From assembly GCF_016901135.1 (NCBI RefSeq), contig NZ_JAFEVL010000045.1:868001-932000 (forward strand): a DNA stretch of 64,000 nt, in the 5' to 3' direction. This stretch comes from Martinezella lusitana (GTDB taxonomy: Bacteria; Pseudomonadota; Alphaproteobacteria; Rhizobiales; Rhizobiaceae). The notes beneath the pieces are model-generated. The model was not told the DNA's origin, searched no databases, and worked only from the letters and a program-made list of their open reading frames with translations. The position numbers and the translations under genes are program-made. Within the stretch, counting starts at the first letter, position 1. Each line of letters starts with the position of its first letter. Below, in pieces: positions 32,884 through 41,390 of this stretch.

Positions 32884-34218
32884 CTACGAGCTTCTCCCAT
32901 CGCGGATCTGCGCAAAGTAATCATCGGTCCCCACCTGGCCGCCCTTGAGCGCGATCTGCAGACCGTTGGTCGGGGCGTAGCTGCCGTGCGCGGTGCAGAG
33001 CGGGGATCCCGGCGTCTGCGGCAATGGCAGCAGGGTGGTAAGCGCGTCGACGCGCAGTTCTTGCAACGCGTGGCTTGATGTATCGCCGCCGGCGATGACG
33101 GCGCGGCCGAGACCTTCCTGTTCAATCAGCCGTCGCAGAAGAATGCCGAGAGCTTGCCCGAGGCGATGCCGCGTGCCGGGAATTCGATCGATATCGCCGC
33201 CGCGGTCGGCCGAAGGTCCAAGTGCCGTATGGAGAATGACGCTGCGGCCTGCCTTTAAGCTCGCAACGCCGGCATTGGCTGCTTTCTCCAGTGCGCGCTC
33301 GGCGTCTTCGCCGACCAGCTCCAGCGGATCGACATCGACGCCGTCGAAGCCTTCGGCCACCGCGCGGCGGATCTGGCGTTCGGTTGTCGGCGATACGCTG
33401 CCGGAGACGACGGCGAGACGTTCGACTTTGCCAGGCTGCTGGAAGTCCGGCTTCGGCCCGATCAATCCTGCGTCGCGCCAGGCGTCCAGAAGGGCATATT
33501 CGACGCCCGAGGAGCCGGCGATGAAGGAGCCGCCCTTGTTTTTAAGACGCCATAGCTGACGGCCTGCGGCTGCCTGCGTTTCCGTGCTGTCGACATCCAT
33601 GAGGAGGATGCCGGCATCTCCCGTTGCAAGCCCGTCGATCCGCGCGTCTGCGTCTGCCGCCACGATGGTCACAAGATCGGCAAGGCTGACGGACAGGGAT
33701 GTCTGCTTGCTGAGATGCACGGTAAGATCGGCCTCATCCATCGGCGTGACCGGATGCCGGCTCATAACCGGATGTCTGTCGATGCGGAAGACCTGGCCTT
33801 GATAGGCAGCAAAGAGGTGGCCAAAGGCGGTATAGCGCTTGAGCTGCGGCGCGCCGACGACGACCGGTACGACCGACTGCTTGAAAAGCGCCTTGCCGAT
33901 CTCGATCGCCTTGCCGATATTGCCGACCTTCGGGCTGGAATCGAAAGTGGAGCAGACCTTGTAGTGGCAGATTGCTGCGTCCAGGCTTTTCAGCCATGCG
34001 AAGGCCGGTGTCAGATGCTGTTCCATCCATTCCGGCGTCTCGCTCCGACTGGTGCCGGCAATGCCGATGGCGCGGCAGTCCTTGAAACGCTCCAGCATGG
34101 CTGCGCTCGACACGCCGAGAAACAGCACGGTTGGCACGCCGTTCGAGGCAAGGGCCTCCATGACATCGGTTGAGCCCGTGAAGTCATCGCCGTAGTAGCT
34201 GAGAAGAAGATTGGACAT
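32884..34218 (-). CDS. oiaK: 3-oxo-isoapionate kinase (four-carbon acid sugar kinase family)
   Basis: A 444-residue protein of the DUF1537 sugar-acid kinase family. The N-terminal substrate domain opens LSYYGDDFTGSTDVMEALASNG and continues with GTSRSETPEWM. The C-terminal nucleotide domain contains VIAGGDTSSHALQELRVDAL. In the apionate pathway OiaK phosphorylates 3-oxo-isoapionate at C4 using ATP. Its start is five bases after the oiaX stop, so the two are cotranscribed and give kinase plus decarboxylase, consecutive steps. Other members of the family act on threonate or erythronate; the adjacent RuBisCO-like gene makes OiaK the best call. Confidence 0.87.
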   Translation of the reverse strand: MSNLLLSYYGDDFTGSTDVMEALASNGVPTVLFLGVSSAAMLERFKDCRAIGIAGTSRSETPEWMEQHLTPAFAWLKSLDAAICHYKVCSTFDSSPKVGNIGKAIEIGKALFKQSVVPVVVGAPQLKRYTAFGHLFAAYQGQVFRIDRHPVMSRHPVTPMDEADLTVHLSKQTSLSVSLADLVTIVAADADARIDGLATGDAGILLMDVDSTETQAAAGRQLWRLKNKGGSFIAGSSGVEYALLDAWRDAGLIGPKPDFQQPGKVERLAVVSGSVSPTTERQIRRAVAEGFDGVDVDPLELVGEDAERALEKAANAGVASLKAGRSVILHTALGPSADRGGDIDRIPGTRHRLGQALGILLRRLIEQEGLGRAVIAGGDTSSHALQELRVDALTTLLPLPQTPGSPLCTAHGSYAPTNGLQIALKGGQVGTDDYFAQIRDGRSS

Positions 34219-34223
34219 CGCAG

Positions 34224-35483
34224 TCAGGCGTCCTTGCCGTCACTGAATTTTGCGATCGAGGCGGCAAGCTCCGGATGGTTCTTGGCGTATTGTTCGAGCG
34301 GAGTATCCGAAACGGCCGCCTGCCAGGCCTGCTGGATGGCACGAACGCCGGCCGCAGGCCCGAACGGATGGCTGACGATGCCGCCGCCGCAGAGATAGAG
34401 AAGATCCGTGTTCCGGCCGGTGCGCTGGTAGGTCTCCGGCGCCTGGCCTCCCCACTGGCCTGAACCCGCCACGGGAAGCGGACAGTCCGATGGGTCGAAG
34501 AGCGGTGTGCTGACGGCTTTGAAGGACTCGACGAAGCTGTCGTCGGGTTCCCAATATTTGACCCTGATGCCGTTGATCTGGAACTGGTCGACACCGAGCA
34601 GGCGCCAGAACTGCTGATAAACCTTGAAGTCCATACCGGCGCCGGGATGGCGGGTCAGGACGTCCCAGCCGTTGCGATGGGCATGCAGCACCAGCCCGGA
34701 ACGCTTGCGCAGGAAGCTCATGCCGCCGAAGCCGACGGAATTGATGTTGATGACAGCACAATTGCCGCCGGCCTTCAGCACGAGATCATGGTTGCGCATC
34801 ATCTCGTCGGGATCGGCGTGCGAAATGCCGAAGGCGTACATCACCTTCTTGCCGGTCTTCTGCTCGTGATCGAGGATCAGCGGCATGATCGCCTCGACGC
34901 GCTCTTTGAGCGGCGAGTAGGCGGGGCTCATCAGCTTCTCGTCGTCCTTGATGAAATCGACACCCGAGCCGATCAATTCGCCGACCAGGTCAGCCGTTTC
35001 CTTCGGTCGCAGGCCGAGTGCCGGCTTGACGATGGTGCCGATGATCGGGCGACCGCTGACGCCGGTCAGCCGCAGGCTGCCGGCGACGCCGAATTGTGGG
35101 CCCGGATGAGCGTCGCGAAAGGCTTCCGGCAGCTTCATGTCGACGATGCGGATGCCGGTCATGCCCTTGATCGAGTAGACGCCACCGATCGCGATCGTCA
35201 TCAGCGCCGAAAGATCGGTACCGATCGCATCGAGCGGAAATGCGATATCGACATCGGCGCGGCGGATGCGGCCGTGGCCTTCGGCAGCTTCCGGCCATGT
35301 CGGCCGCTCGGCGTCGGCAAGCGGCCGGATCGCCGTGACGCGGGCGGCCACGCGCGATTTGAGCTCTTCCGTCTCGCCAGGGACCGCCACGAAGGTGCCG
35401 GTCGACTGATCGCTGGCAATCTTGCGGGCCATCGCCTCGATGCTGCCTGAGGTTTCGATACGGTAGGTGATGGTGATGGTCAT
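34224..35483 (-). CDS. oiaX: RuBisCO-like 3-oxo-isoapionate-4-phosphate decarboxylase
   Basis: A 419-residue protein of the RuBisCO large-chain family. The carbamylated lysine and metal ligands are retained: K179, D181 and E182 in DFIKDDE. The catalytic-lysine region is also present (K153 in IVKPALGL), as is HAHRNG near 267-271. Residues needed for carbon fixation differ, and no small subunit or phosphoribulokinase is nearby, so it is not a Calvin-cycle enzyme. OiaX decarboxylates 3-oxo-isoapionate 4-phosphate to L-erythrulose 1-phosphate. ATG at 35483 gives the usual family length; an upstream frame to 35567 runs into the divergent control region. AGGAG lies about 14 bases upstream, a long spacing. 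It is divergent from the GntR gene. Confidence 0.87.
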   Translation of the reverse strand: MTITITYRIETSGSIEAMARKIASDQSTGTFVAVPGETEELKSRVAARVTAIRPLADAERPTWPEAAEGHGRIRRADVDIAFPLDAIGTDLSALMTIAIGGVYSIKGMTGIRIVDMKLPEAFRDAHPGPQFGVAGSLRLTGVSGRPIIGTIVKPALGLRPKETADLVGELIGSGVDFIKDDEKLMSPAYSPLKERVEAIMPLILDHEQKTGKKVMYAFGISHADPDEMMRNHDLVLKAGGNCAVININSVGFGGMSFLRKRSGLVLHAHRNGWDVLTRHPGAGMDFKVYQQFWRLLGVDQFQINGIRVKYWEPDDSFVESFKAVSTPLFDPSDCPLPVAGSGQWGGQAPETYQRTGRNTDLLYLCGGGIVSHPFGPAAGVRAIQQAWQAAVSDTPLEQYAKNHPELAASIAKFSDGKDA

Positions 35484-35538
35484 AAGTAGCTGAGTGCTCC
35501 TCTCGCCGACGATTTTCGCGTGGCGCAAACTGGTGATG

Positions 35539-35557
35539 TGGTATAATGAGTATTCCA
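35539..35557 (-). promoter_or_regulatory. Candidate GntR operator between oiaX and its regulator
   Basis: TGGTATAATGAGTATTCCA is an imperfect palindrome (arms TGGTATA and TATTCCA). Its left 12 bases match the importer and apnO sites in 11 of 12 positions. A partial copy, AACTGGTGATG, lies directly before it (35528-35538). It occupies the 185-base divergent region between oiaX and the GntR gene. Confidence 0.65.
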
Positions 35558-35668
35558 ACTTCTGCAACGATTTTTTTGCTCGTTAGCCGGCAAGCTGTTC
35601 CGTATGGGCTTTCTCGACGGCAGGCAAAAAGGCATAAGGAAAGAAAAGCTTTGAGCAAGCGGGGTTCC

Positions 35669-36373
35669 ATGGGCCAGCCAGTAGAACAGATTGTACGTCG
35701 AAAGCTGTCTGATGAAGTATTCGACCGGCTGGAACGGTTGATTACATCGGGAGAACTCAAGCCGGGCGACGAAATGCCGTCCGAGCGTGTCCTTATGGAG
35801 CGTTTCGGCGTTGGGCGCCCAGCGATCCGCGAGGCGATGCAGGCACTTGCCAATATGGGGCTCGTCAACATTTCCCATGGTGAGCGGGCAAAAGTGCTCC
35901 AACTCACCGCTAAGTCACTCTTCCGGCAGGTCGATCTGACAGCGAAAATCATGCTGTCGCAATCGACGGATTCGCTGGAGCATTTGAAGAGCGCCCGTAT
36001 CTTCTTCGAGCGCGGCATGGCGCGCGAGGCAGCCTTGCGCGCAACCGAAAAGGATGTCGCCGATCTCCAGGAGATCATCGAGCGGCAGCGCGCCTTTCTA
36101 GGTCATGCCGAGGAGTTCATTTCAGCCGACATGCAGTTTCATACGCGCATCGCGCAGATTTCCGGCAACCCGATCTTCGCAGCCGTCAGTGAAGCCATGC
36201 TGGCCTGGCTGAAGACCTACCATACGGACATGCTGATCTGGACGGGCAAGGAAAAGTTCACCCTGGTCGAGCACGAAGAAATCCTTGGACGGCTCGCCGA
36301 CAACGATGCGGATGGTGCGGAGGCGGCGGTACTGAAACATCTGGAGCGGTCGCGCGCACTCTATACCAGATAG
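35669..36373 (+). CDS. GntR/FadR-family regulator of the apiose locus
   Basis: A 234-residue regulator: winged helix-turn-helix (LKPGDEMPSERVLMERFGVGRPAIREAMQALANMGLV) followed by an all-helical FCD ligand domain with metal-binding-type histidines (DMQFHTRIA, EHEEILGRL). ATG at 35669 gives a typical FadR-type N-terminus; a TTG at 35651 with AAGGA upstream is an alternative. Its divergent position next to oiaX, and three copies of a TGGTATRATGAG element before oiaX, apnO and the importer, point to a local repressor sensing an apionate-pathway intermediate (inference). Confidence 0.88.
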   Translation: MGQPVEQIVRRKLSDEVFDRLERLITSGELKPGDEMPSERVLMERFGVGRPAIREAMQALANMGLVNISHGERAKVLQLTAKSLFRQVDLTAKIMLSQSTDSLEHLKSARIFFERGMAREAALRATEKDVADLQEIIERQRAFLGHAEEFISADMQFHTRIAQISGNPIFAAVSEAMLAWLKTYHTDMLIWTGKEKFTLVEHEEILGRLADNDADGAEAAVLKHLERSRALYTR

Positions 36374-36483
36374 ACGCCTCTTCCTCGAGGCGCCCGCCGC
36401 GTACGGTTCGTGGGGACCCGTATATTTGTCGCAATTCCTCCTCAATCTTCGTGGCATCTGCCGACGTGTAGAAGAGGTGCGTG

Positions 36484-36696
36484 ATGATCAATTTCATTCA
36501 TCGGAACATGGCGCTTGTCCTGGCTCCCGTCATGACGGTGCTTGCCATCGCTTTTTATAATCTGATTTCCCTGCTGATCCGGCACCATCACAACATGCTG
36601 CATGATCTTCATCGTGTGATCGGCGCCATCGTCCTCTTCGTCGCGTTTTATGGCGTCATCCGTTACATGCAGTCGTTGCCCGAGGACGATAGCTAG
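36484..36696 (+). CDS. Small membrane protein
   Basis: A 70-residue protein with two hydrophobic segments (MALVLAPVMTVLAIAFYNLISLLI and VIGAIVLFVAFYGVIRYM) separated by a His-rich polar stretch (RHHHNMLHDLHR). ATG at 36484 has AGAGG at seven bases; a GTG one codon earlier is possible. Not recognised. It may be an inner-membrane small protein, and the His cluster could bind metal, but nothing supports a specific role. Confidence 0.6.
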   Translation: MINFIHRNMALVLAPVMTVLAIAFYNLISLLIRHHHNMLHDLHRVIGAIVLFVAFYGVIRYMQSLPEDDS

Positions 36697-36703
36697 AATT
36701 CCA

Positions 36704-36877
36704 TCAGACTTTGGAAAATAAAGTCGATAATTTCAGATAGGGTTCAGCCTGCCCGACTATCTTCGCCTCGATTCTGAGCGCGAGATCGGTAATGCATTCG
36801 ACATGCGCCACCGATAACGTGTCGGAAACTGTTTCGCAGCAAAGTTCATCGTGCCATTCCGGCGCCAAGCCTCCCAC
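36704..36877 (-). CDS. Possible 57-residue protein (low confidence)
   Basis: A minus-strand frame from GTG at 36877 to TGA at 36706-36704 gives a protein-like sequence with amphipathic character (VSDTLSVAHVECITDLALRI, then EAKIVGQAEPYLKLSTLF). The region is AT-richer than its neighbours. No good Shine-Dalgarno precedes the start, and the frame would overlap the promoter of the divergent uppP gene. It is reported because the 204-base interval otherwise lacks a gene. Confidence 0.28.
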   Translation of the reverse strand: MGGLAPEWHDELCCETVSDTLSVAHVECITDLALRIEAKIVGQAEPYLKLSTLFSKV

Positions 36878-36900
36878 TTAAGAACTGAGGATATCGAAAC

Positions 36901-37773
36901 GTGGCTGATGTTTGTACGCAGGGCGTGGACACGGGCTTTGTAGCCCTGGGTTATGCCAAAATAGCTTTTCTGGGTGTCGTGCAGGGGCTGACGGAGCTCC
37001 TGCCGGTTTCCTCCACGGCCCATATGCGCCTGGTGCCGGCCTTGCTTGGCTGGCAGGATCCGGGCTCGGCGTTTTCGGCGGCGATGCAGCTTGCCGCGCT
37101 GGCGGCGATCATCTCCTATTTCTGGAGCGATGTCCGCTATGTCACCTTCGGATCGCTCGATGCCATCAGGCAGAGGGATTGGCGCTCGCCCGCGATGCGG
37201 CTTGCGATTGCCATCATCATCGCCACCATCCCGATCGTCATTGCCGGCCTGCTGCTATCGTCTTCGCTCAATGCCTGCGGCACGTCGTTTCGCAGTCTCT
37301 GGGTCATCGGTATCGCCTGTCTTGTCATGGGCATTCTTCTGGCCGTCGCGGAACTCTACAGCCGACATAGGAAGGACATGGCACAGATGACCCTGATCGA
37401 TGCCCTGTTCGTCGGCATCACTCAGGTCGGTGCCCTCGTTCCCGGGGTCTCGCGCTCGGGCTCTACGCTGACCGGCGCACTCTTCCTTGGCCTGAAGCGC
37501 GACGAAGCGGCGCGGTTTTCGTTCCTGCTCGGACTTCCCGCCATCGCGCTTGCCGGGCTGAAGGAGCTGTTTACGCTCTACAAGGCCCATATTCCGATGG
37601 AGGCCTGGTCGGTGCTGCTCGTCGGGCTTATTGTCGGCAGCATCTCGTCCTTCGCGGCGATCTGGGGCTTGATGCGCTTCCTGGAACGCTTCTCCACCTG
37701 GCCCTTCGTGATCTACCGCATCGTGCTGGGCGTCGTCATTCTCTTCGGCGTCCTGACCCTGGGTTGGGCTTGA
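36901..37773 (+). CDS. uppP: Undecaprenyl-diphosphatase (UppP/BacA family)
   Basis: A 290-residue inner-membrane protein with eight or so helices and both family signature regions: GVVQGLTELLPVSSTAH near residue 26 and GVSRSGSTLTGALFLGL near residue 180. The enzyme recycles undecaprenyl pyrophosphate to the monophosphate carrier needed for peptidoglycan and polysaccharide synthesis. Overexpression of such proteins gives bacitracin resistance. GTG at 36901 has GAGGA about nine bases upstream. The N-terminus is about 20 residues longer than in E. coli UppP. It stands alone between the small membrane gene and the convergent PHA depolymerase gene. Rhizobia often have more than one copy. Confidence 0.9.
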   Translation: MADVCTQGVDTGFVALGYAKIAFLGVVQGLTELLPVSSTAHMRLVPALLGWQDPGSAFSAAMQLAALAAIISYFWSDVRYVTFGSLDAIRQRDWRSPAMRLAIAIIIATIPIVIAGLLLSSSLNACGTSFRSLWVIGIACLVMGILLAVAELYSRHRKDMAQMTLIDALFVGITQVGALVPGVSRSGSTLTGALFLGLKRDEAARFSFLLGLPAIALAGLKELFTLYKAHIPMEAWSVLLVGLIVGSISSFAAIWGLMRFLERFSTWPFVIYRIVLGVVILFGVLTLGWA

Positions 37774-37782
37774 GCGGCAGCG

Positions 37783-38997
37783 CTATTCCATGGCGAGGAT
37801 CATGTTGCGGACGATGGGATAGATTTCCGTTTCCCAGCGGCGGCCGTTGAATACGCCGTAGTGTCCGACATTGGCCTGAAGATGGTGCCGTTTCAGATGC
37901 GGCCGCAGCGATCGACAGAGATCGTGTGCGGCCGAGGTCTGGCCGAGGGCGCAGATGTCGTCGCGTCCACCCTCGACCGTTAAAAGAGCCGTCTTGCGGA
38001 TCATGCCGGGATCGACCTTTTGACCACGATAGGTAAAATCTCCCGTCGCCAGCTCGGCTTTCTGGAACACCCGGTCGATGGTCTCGATATAGAACTCCTC
38101 GGTCATGTCGAGAACGGCGAAATATTCGTCATAGAAGGTCTTGATCTTGTCGGCTTCAGCCGTCTCGCCCTTGGCCAGATGTTCGTAGAGCTTGCGATGG
38201 GCGTCCTGATGGCGCTGCATGTTCATGGCCATGAAGGCGACGAGCTGCAGGAAGCCGGGATAGACACGTCGGCCGCCGCCCGAATAGCGCCACGGCACAT
38301 TGCTGATGAGCGAATTTTCGAACCAGGCGAGTGACTTCGACACGGCAAGCTCGTTGACCTCGGTCGGGCTTTCTCGCGGGTCGATCGGACCGGCCATCAA
38401 GGTCATGGTCCGTGGCGTCGCAGGATGCCCGTCTTCCGACATGACAGCAACCGCCGCCAGCACCTGCACGCAGGGCTGACAGACGGCAAGGACGTGCCCG
38501 CCCGGGCCGATCTTCTCCAGGAAGCGGATGATATAGTCCACATAGTCGTCCATGCCGAAGCGCCCGGCGGAGACAGGCACATCGCGGGCGTTGGCCCAGT
38601 CAGTTATGTAGACATCGTGATCGCGCAGCAGGGTTTTCACCGTGCCGCGCAGGAGCGTTGAGAAATGGCCGGACAGCGGCGCGACCACGAGGATCCGCGG
38701 TCGCGGCGTATCGATATCGGCGGCAAAGCGCAGAAGCTTGCCGAAGGGCAGATCGAGCGTGGTTTCAACGCTGATCGGAACGTCGCGATTTCCGACCCTG
38801 ACGACGTCGATGGCAAAGTCGGGCCGCTCGTGGGTGATCTCGTAGCGGGAGATCATTTCCAGTGCGGCAGAAAAGTGCTGCGCCATCGCGCCGGCCGGCC
38901 CCCAGAACGTCGACGTGGAGAATATTTGCAGGCGCCGCGCCAGATCGCGCAGGGGTGCAATGAGATCCTCCTGGAACTGATAGGCTTGATAAAGCAT
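37783..38997 (-). CDS. phaZ: Intracellular polyhydroxyalkanoate depolymerase
   Basis: A 404-residue alpha/beta-hydrolase of the intracellular PHB depolymerase family: start MLYQAYQFQEDLIAPLR, central TDWANARDVP block, nucleophile region GHVLAVCQPCVQVLA with a Cys instead of Ser, a feature of this family. The C-terminal PHB_depo_C region has DICALGQT and the catalytic-His segment GHYGVFNGRRWE. It mobilises stored poly-3-hydroxybutyrate in the cytoplasm. It converges with uppP ten bases away and is divergent from the glutathione transferase gene. Confidence 0.92.
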   Translation of the reverse strand: MLYQAYQFQEDLIAPLRDLARRLQIFSTSTFWGPAGAMAQHFSAALEMISRYEITHERPDFAIDVVRVGNRDVPISVETTLDLPFGKLLRFAADIDTPRPRILVVAPLSGHFSTLLRGTVKTLLRDHDVYITDWANARDVPVSAGRFGMDDYVDYIIRFLEKIGPGGHVLAVCQPCVQVLAAVAVMSEDGHPATPRTMTLMAGPIDPRESPTEVNELAVSKSLAWFENSLISNVPWRYSGGGRRVYPGFLQLVAFMAMNMQRHQDAHRKLYEHLAKGETAEADKIKTFYDEYFAVLDMTEEFYIETIDRVFQKAELATGDFTYRGQKVDPGMIRKTALLTVEGGRDDICALGQTSAAHDLCRSLRPHLKRHHLQANVGHYGVFNGRRWETEIYPIVRNMILAME

Positions 38998-39120
38998 TTG
39001 CCATCGTCTCCCGCACCGCCGCAGAAATGCGGCAGTGCAAAAAAGCTAGTGCAATATGCCGCGCTATGCGAGAAGATTGTTTTGCCGACCCATTATTTGT
39101 CCGGCAGGGATTGGATCGCG

Positions 39121-39774
39121 ATGACGCAGGCGACACTGACGATTTCCTCGAAGAACTATTCCTCCTGGTCGCTGCGTGGCTGGCTGCTGTGCCGCATGGC
39201 TGGCCTGGATTTCACCGAAATGCTGGTGGAAATGAACGATGAGGCGCGCCAGGAGCTTCTGCTACTGTCGCCATCGGTTCTCGTGCCGAGGCTGACCCAC
39301 AAGGACGTCACCGTATGGGATACGCTGGCGATCGCGGACTATCTGAGCGAAATCGCTCCGAAGGCGGGGCTCTGGCCCACTGAGCGGGTTGCCCGTGCTC
39401 TCTGCCGCTCCGTCTCCGGCGAAATGCATTCCGGTTTCCACAATCTGCGCTCGGCCCTGCCGATGAATCTCAAGGCGCGGCATGCGAGCTTCAAGATTTT
39501 CTCAGGCGCACGGCCCGATGTGGAGCGGGTGAAGACGATCTGGACAGACTGCCTCGACGCCAGCGGGGGTCCCTGGTTGTTTGGAAAGGCGCCGACCGTC
39601 GCCGATGCGATGTATGCGCCCGTCTGCACGCGCTTCCGCACCTATGCGGTGGAGCTGGAACCGAGACTGGCCGCCTATGTCGAGACGGTGCTTGCCTGGC
39701 CGCTGATGCGGGAGTGGACCGAAGGGGCAGTGGCTGAGCCGGACGAGATCATCGAACTGGAAGTGGAGTTCTGA
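39121..39774 (+). CDS. Glutathione S-transferase family protein
   Basis: A 217-residue protein. The N-terminal thioredoxin-like domain opens TISSKNYSSWSLRGWLLCRMAGL and includes SPSVLVPRLTHKDVTVWDTLAIADYL. The C-terminal helical GST domain contains PWLFGKAPTVADAMYAPV with the conserved N-capping Asp. ATG at 39121 was chosen because homologous sequence begins there; the frame is open far upstream but runs through the divergent phaZ gene. The substrate is unknown. The monocistronic layout suggests a general detoxification or housekeeping role. Confidence 0.88.
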   Translation: MTQATLTISSKNYSSWSLRGWLLCRMAGLDFTEMLVEMNDEARQELLLLSPSVLVPRLTHKDVTVWDTLAIADYLSEIAPKAGLWPTERVARALCRSVSGEMHSGFHNLRSALPMNLKARHASFKIFSGARPDVERVKTIWTDCLDASGGPWLFGKAPTVADAMYAPVCTRFRTYAVELEPRLAAYVETVLAWPLMREWTEGAVAEPDEIIELEVEF

Positions 39775-39807
39775 TCGTCGGCCGGCACGCCGCTTTGCTG
39801 CGGATCA

Positions 39808-40572
39808 CTATCCGAAGACGAGCCCGCCATCGACGATCAGGTTTTGGCCGGTGACGGCGCGCGCCCAAGGACTTGCGAAGAAGAGAACCGTGTCGGCGGC
39901 TTCCTCCGGCGTCGTGACACGGCGCAACGGGGTGTTCGCGGCAATAATATCGAAGACCGCTTCGGGCGTGGCGCTGCTGGCATCTGTGGTGCGCAGCAGG
40001 CCGCCGGAGACCATGTTGACGGTAATTCCGAGCGGGCCGAGCTCGGCCGCCGCCGTTCGGGTTAGCGACAGCAGCGCCGCCTTTGCCGCCGTGTAATCGT
40101 GATAGGGCACGACCGGATTCTGGAAGAGGTTGGTGCCGATCGTAACGATCCGGCCAAAGCCCGCCGCCGCCATGGCCGGCCGCGCCGCCTGAATGAGGTT
40201 GAGCGCGCCCTGCAGAGCGGTTTCGAGCTGCGTTGCCATTTCGGCCCAACTTAGCGCGTCCAACTTCGAACGCGCGTCACCATTGAAGCTGAAATCGGCG
40301 AGCGCATTGTGGACGATCGTGGTCGGCGCCCCGAAATGGGCCGTCACGTCTGCCACGAGTTGTTTTGTTTCGTTGAGACTGCGGATGTCGGCCTGAAACG
40401 CCTCTGCGTGGTCGCCAAGTCGTTCTGCAAGCGCCTCTGCCGGCTCCCGGCTGGCGCGGTAATTGATGGCGACTTTGGCGCCTTCGCGGGCAAAGGCTGC
40501 TGCGATCGCGGCACCGAAACCGCGCCCGGCGCCAGAGACGATGACGATCTGTTTGTTGAGGGGCAGGTTCAC
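39808..40572 (-). CDS. Short-chain dehydrogenase/reductase at the end of the thi operon
   Basis: A 254-residue SDR: cofactor motif VSGAGRGFGAAIAAAF, a variant catalytic pair with Tyr and Lys in YHDYTAAKAAL, a probable Ser/Thr position in IVTIGTN, and the C-terminal GQNLIVDGGLVFG. The middle of the usual NNA motif reads HNALA. GTG at 40572 overlaps the thiD stop (GTGA) and has AAAGGAA upstream, so it is translationally coupled to thiD and under the same riboswitch. Its substrate is unknown; being the terminal gene of a thiamine-salvage operon is the main clue. Confidence 0.85.
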   Translation of the reverse strand: MNLPLNKQIVIVSGAGRGFGAAIAAAFAREGAKVAINYRASREPAEALAERLGDHAEAFQADIRSLNETKQLVADVTAHFGAPTTIVHNALADFSFNGDARSKLDALSWAEMATQLETALQGALNLIQAARPAMAAAGFGRIVTIGTNLFQNPVVPYHDYTAAKAALLSLTRTAAAELGPLGITVNMVSGGLLRTTDASSATPEAVFDIIAANTPLRRVTTPEEAADTVLFFASPWARAVTGQNLIVDGGLVFG

Positions 40573-41390
40573 TTCGATGTTCCTTTCATGTCTGACCAGA
40601 GCGCATAGAAATGCTGAACAGGGCCATGGCCGCTGCCGACGGAAAGCTGCCCTGCTGCTGCAACCGCGCCAGCGAGGTACTGTTTGGCGGAAGCAACGGC
40701 TTCCGGCAGCGGCAAGCCCTTGGCGATCTCGGCAGCAATTGCGCTGGACAGCGTGCAGCCGGTTCCATGCGTGTTCTTCGTCGGCAGCCGCTCGGCTTCG
40801 AACCAGGTGAGAGTGCCAGCGCTTGCCAATACGTCCGGGCTTTCATCACCTTCGAGATGGCCGCCCTTCACGAGAACCGCCGCCGTGCCGAGATCGGCTA
40901 GAGCGAGCGCCTGACGCGCCATGTCTTCACGGCTTTTGGCCTCGGCTTCATGCAGCAGGGCAGCCGCCTCCGGAATGTTCGGCGTCAGCACCGTCGCCAG
41001 CGGCAACAGCCGTCGGGTCAGCACGTCAACGGCATCCGCTGCAAGCAGGGCGGCACCGCCCTTGGCGATCATCACCGGGTCGAGCACAATGGGAACATCA
41101 CGGTGCCTGGCCAGAGCGTCGGCGACAGCCTCGGCGATCTCAGCATTCGCGATCATGCCGATCTTGACGGCATCGACGCGTATATCGGCAAAGATGGCGT
41201 CGATCTGATCGGCGACAAATTGCGGTGGCACCGGATGGACGCCGGAAACGCCTTGCGTGTTCTGGGCTGTCAGCGCTGTCAGGACAGCCATTCCATAGAC
41301 GCCGCGTGCCGAAAAGGCCTTGAGATCGGCCTGGATGCCGGCGCCGCCGGAAGGATCGGAGCCGGCGATGGAGAGGACGTTGCGGATCAC
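40569..41390 (-). CDS. thiD: Hydroxymethylpyrimidine/phosphomethylpyrimidine kinase
   Basis: A 273-residue ribokinase-fold kinase: SIAGSDPSGGAGIQADLKAFSARGVYGMAVLTALTAQNTQGV at the start, and the C-terminal anion-hole/catalytic block NTHGTGCTLSSAIAAEIAKG. It phosphorylates HMP to HMP-P and then HMP-PP for thiamine phosphate synthesis. GTG at 41390 overlaps the thiE stop (GTGA). Genes run thiM-thiE-thiD-SDR. Confidence 0.95.
   Translation of the reverse strand: MIRNVLSIAGSDPSGGAGIQADLKAFSARGVYGMAVLTALTAQNTQGVSGVHPVPPQFVADQIDAIFADIRVDAVKIGMIANAEIAEAVADALARHRDVPIVLDPVMIAKGGAALLAADAVDVLTRRLLPLATVLTPNIPEAAALLHEAEAKSREDMARQALALADLGTAAVLVKGGHLEGDESPDVLASAGTLTWFEAERLPTKNTHGTGCTLSSAIAAEIAKGLPLPEAVASAKQYLAGAVAAAGQLSVGSGHGPVQHFYALWSDMKGTSK

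Noticed and set aside
34224..35483. RuBisCO suggesting carbon fixation
   Set aside because: It is a RuBisCO-like protein. There is no small subunit or phosphoribulokinase, and the apionate enzymes next to it explain its role as a decarboxylase.
36374..36480. Terminator after the GntR gene
   Set aside because: A CGCCTC/GAGGCG stem is present but the following bases lack a T-run, so I do not call it.
38665..39120. Long N-terminal extension of the glutathione transferase
   Set aside because: The extension is antisense to phaZ; the GST fold begins at the ATG at 39121.
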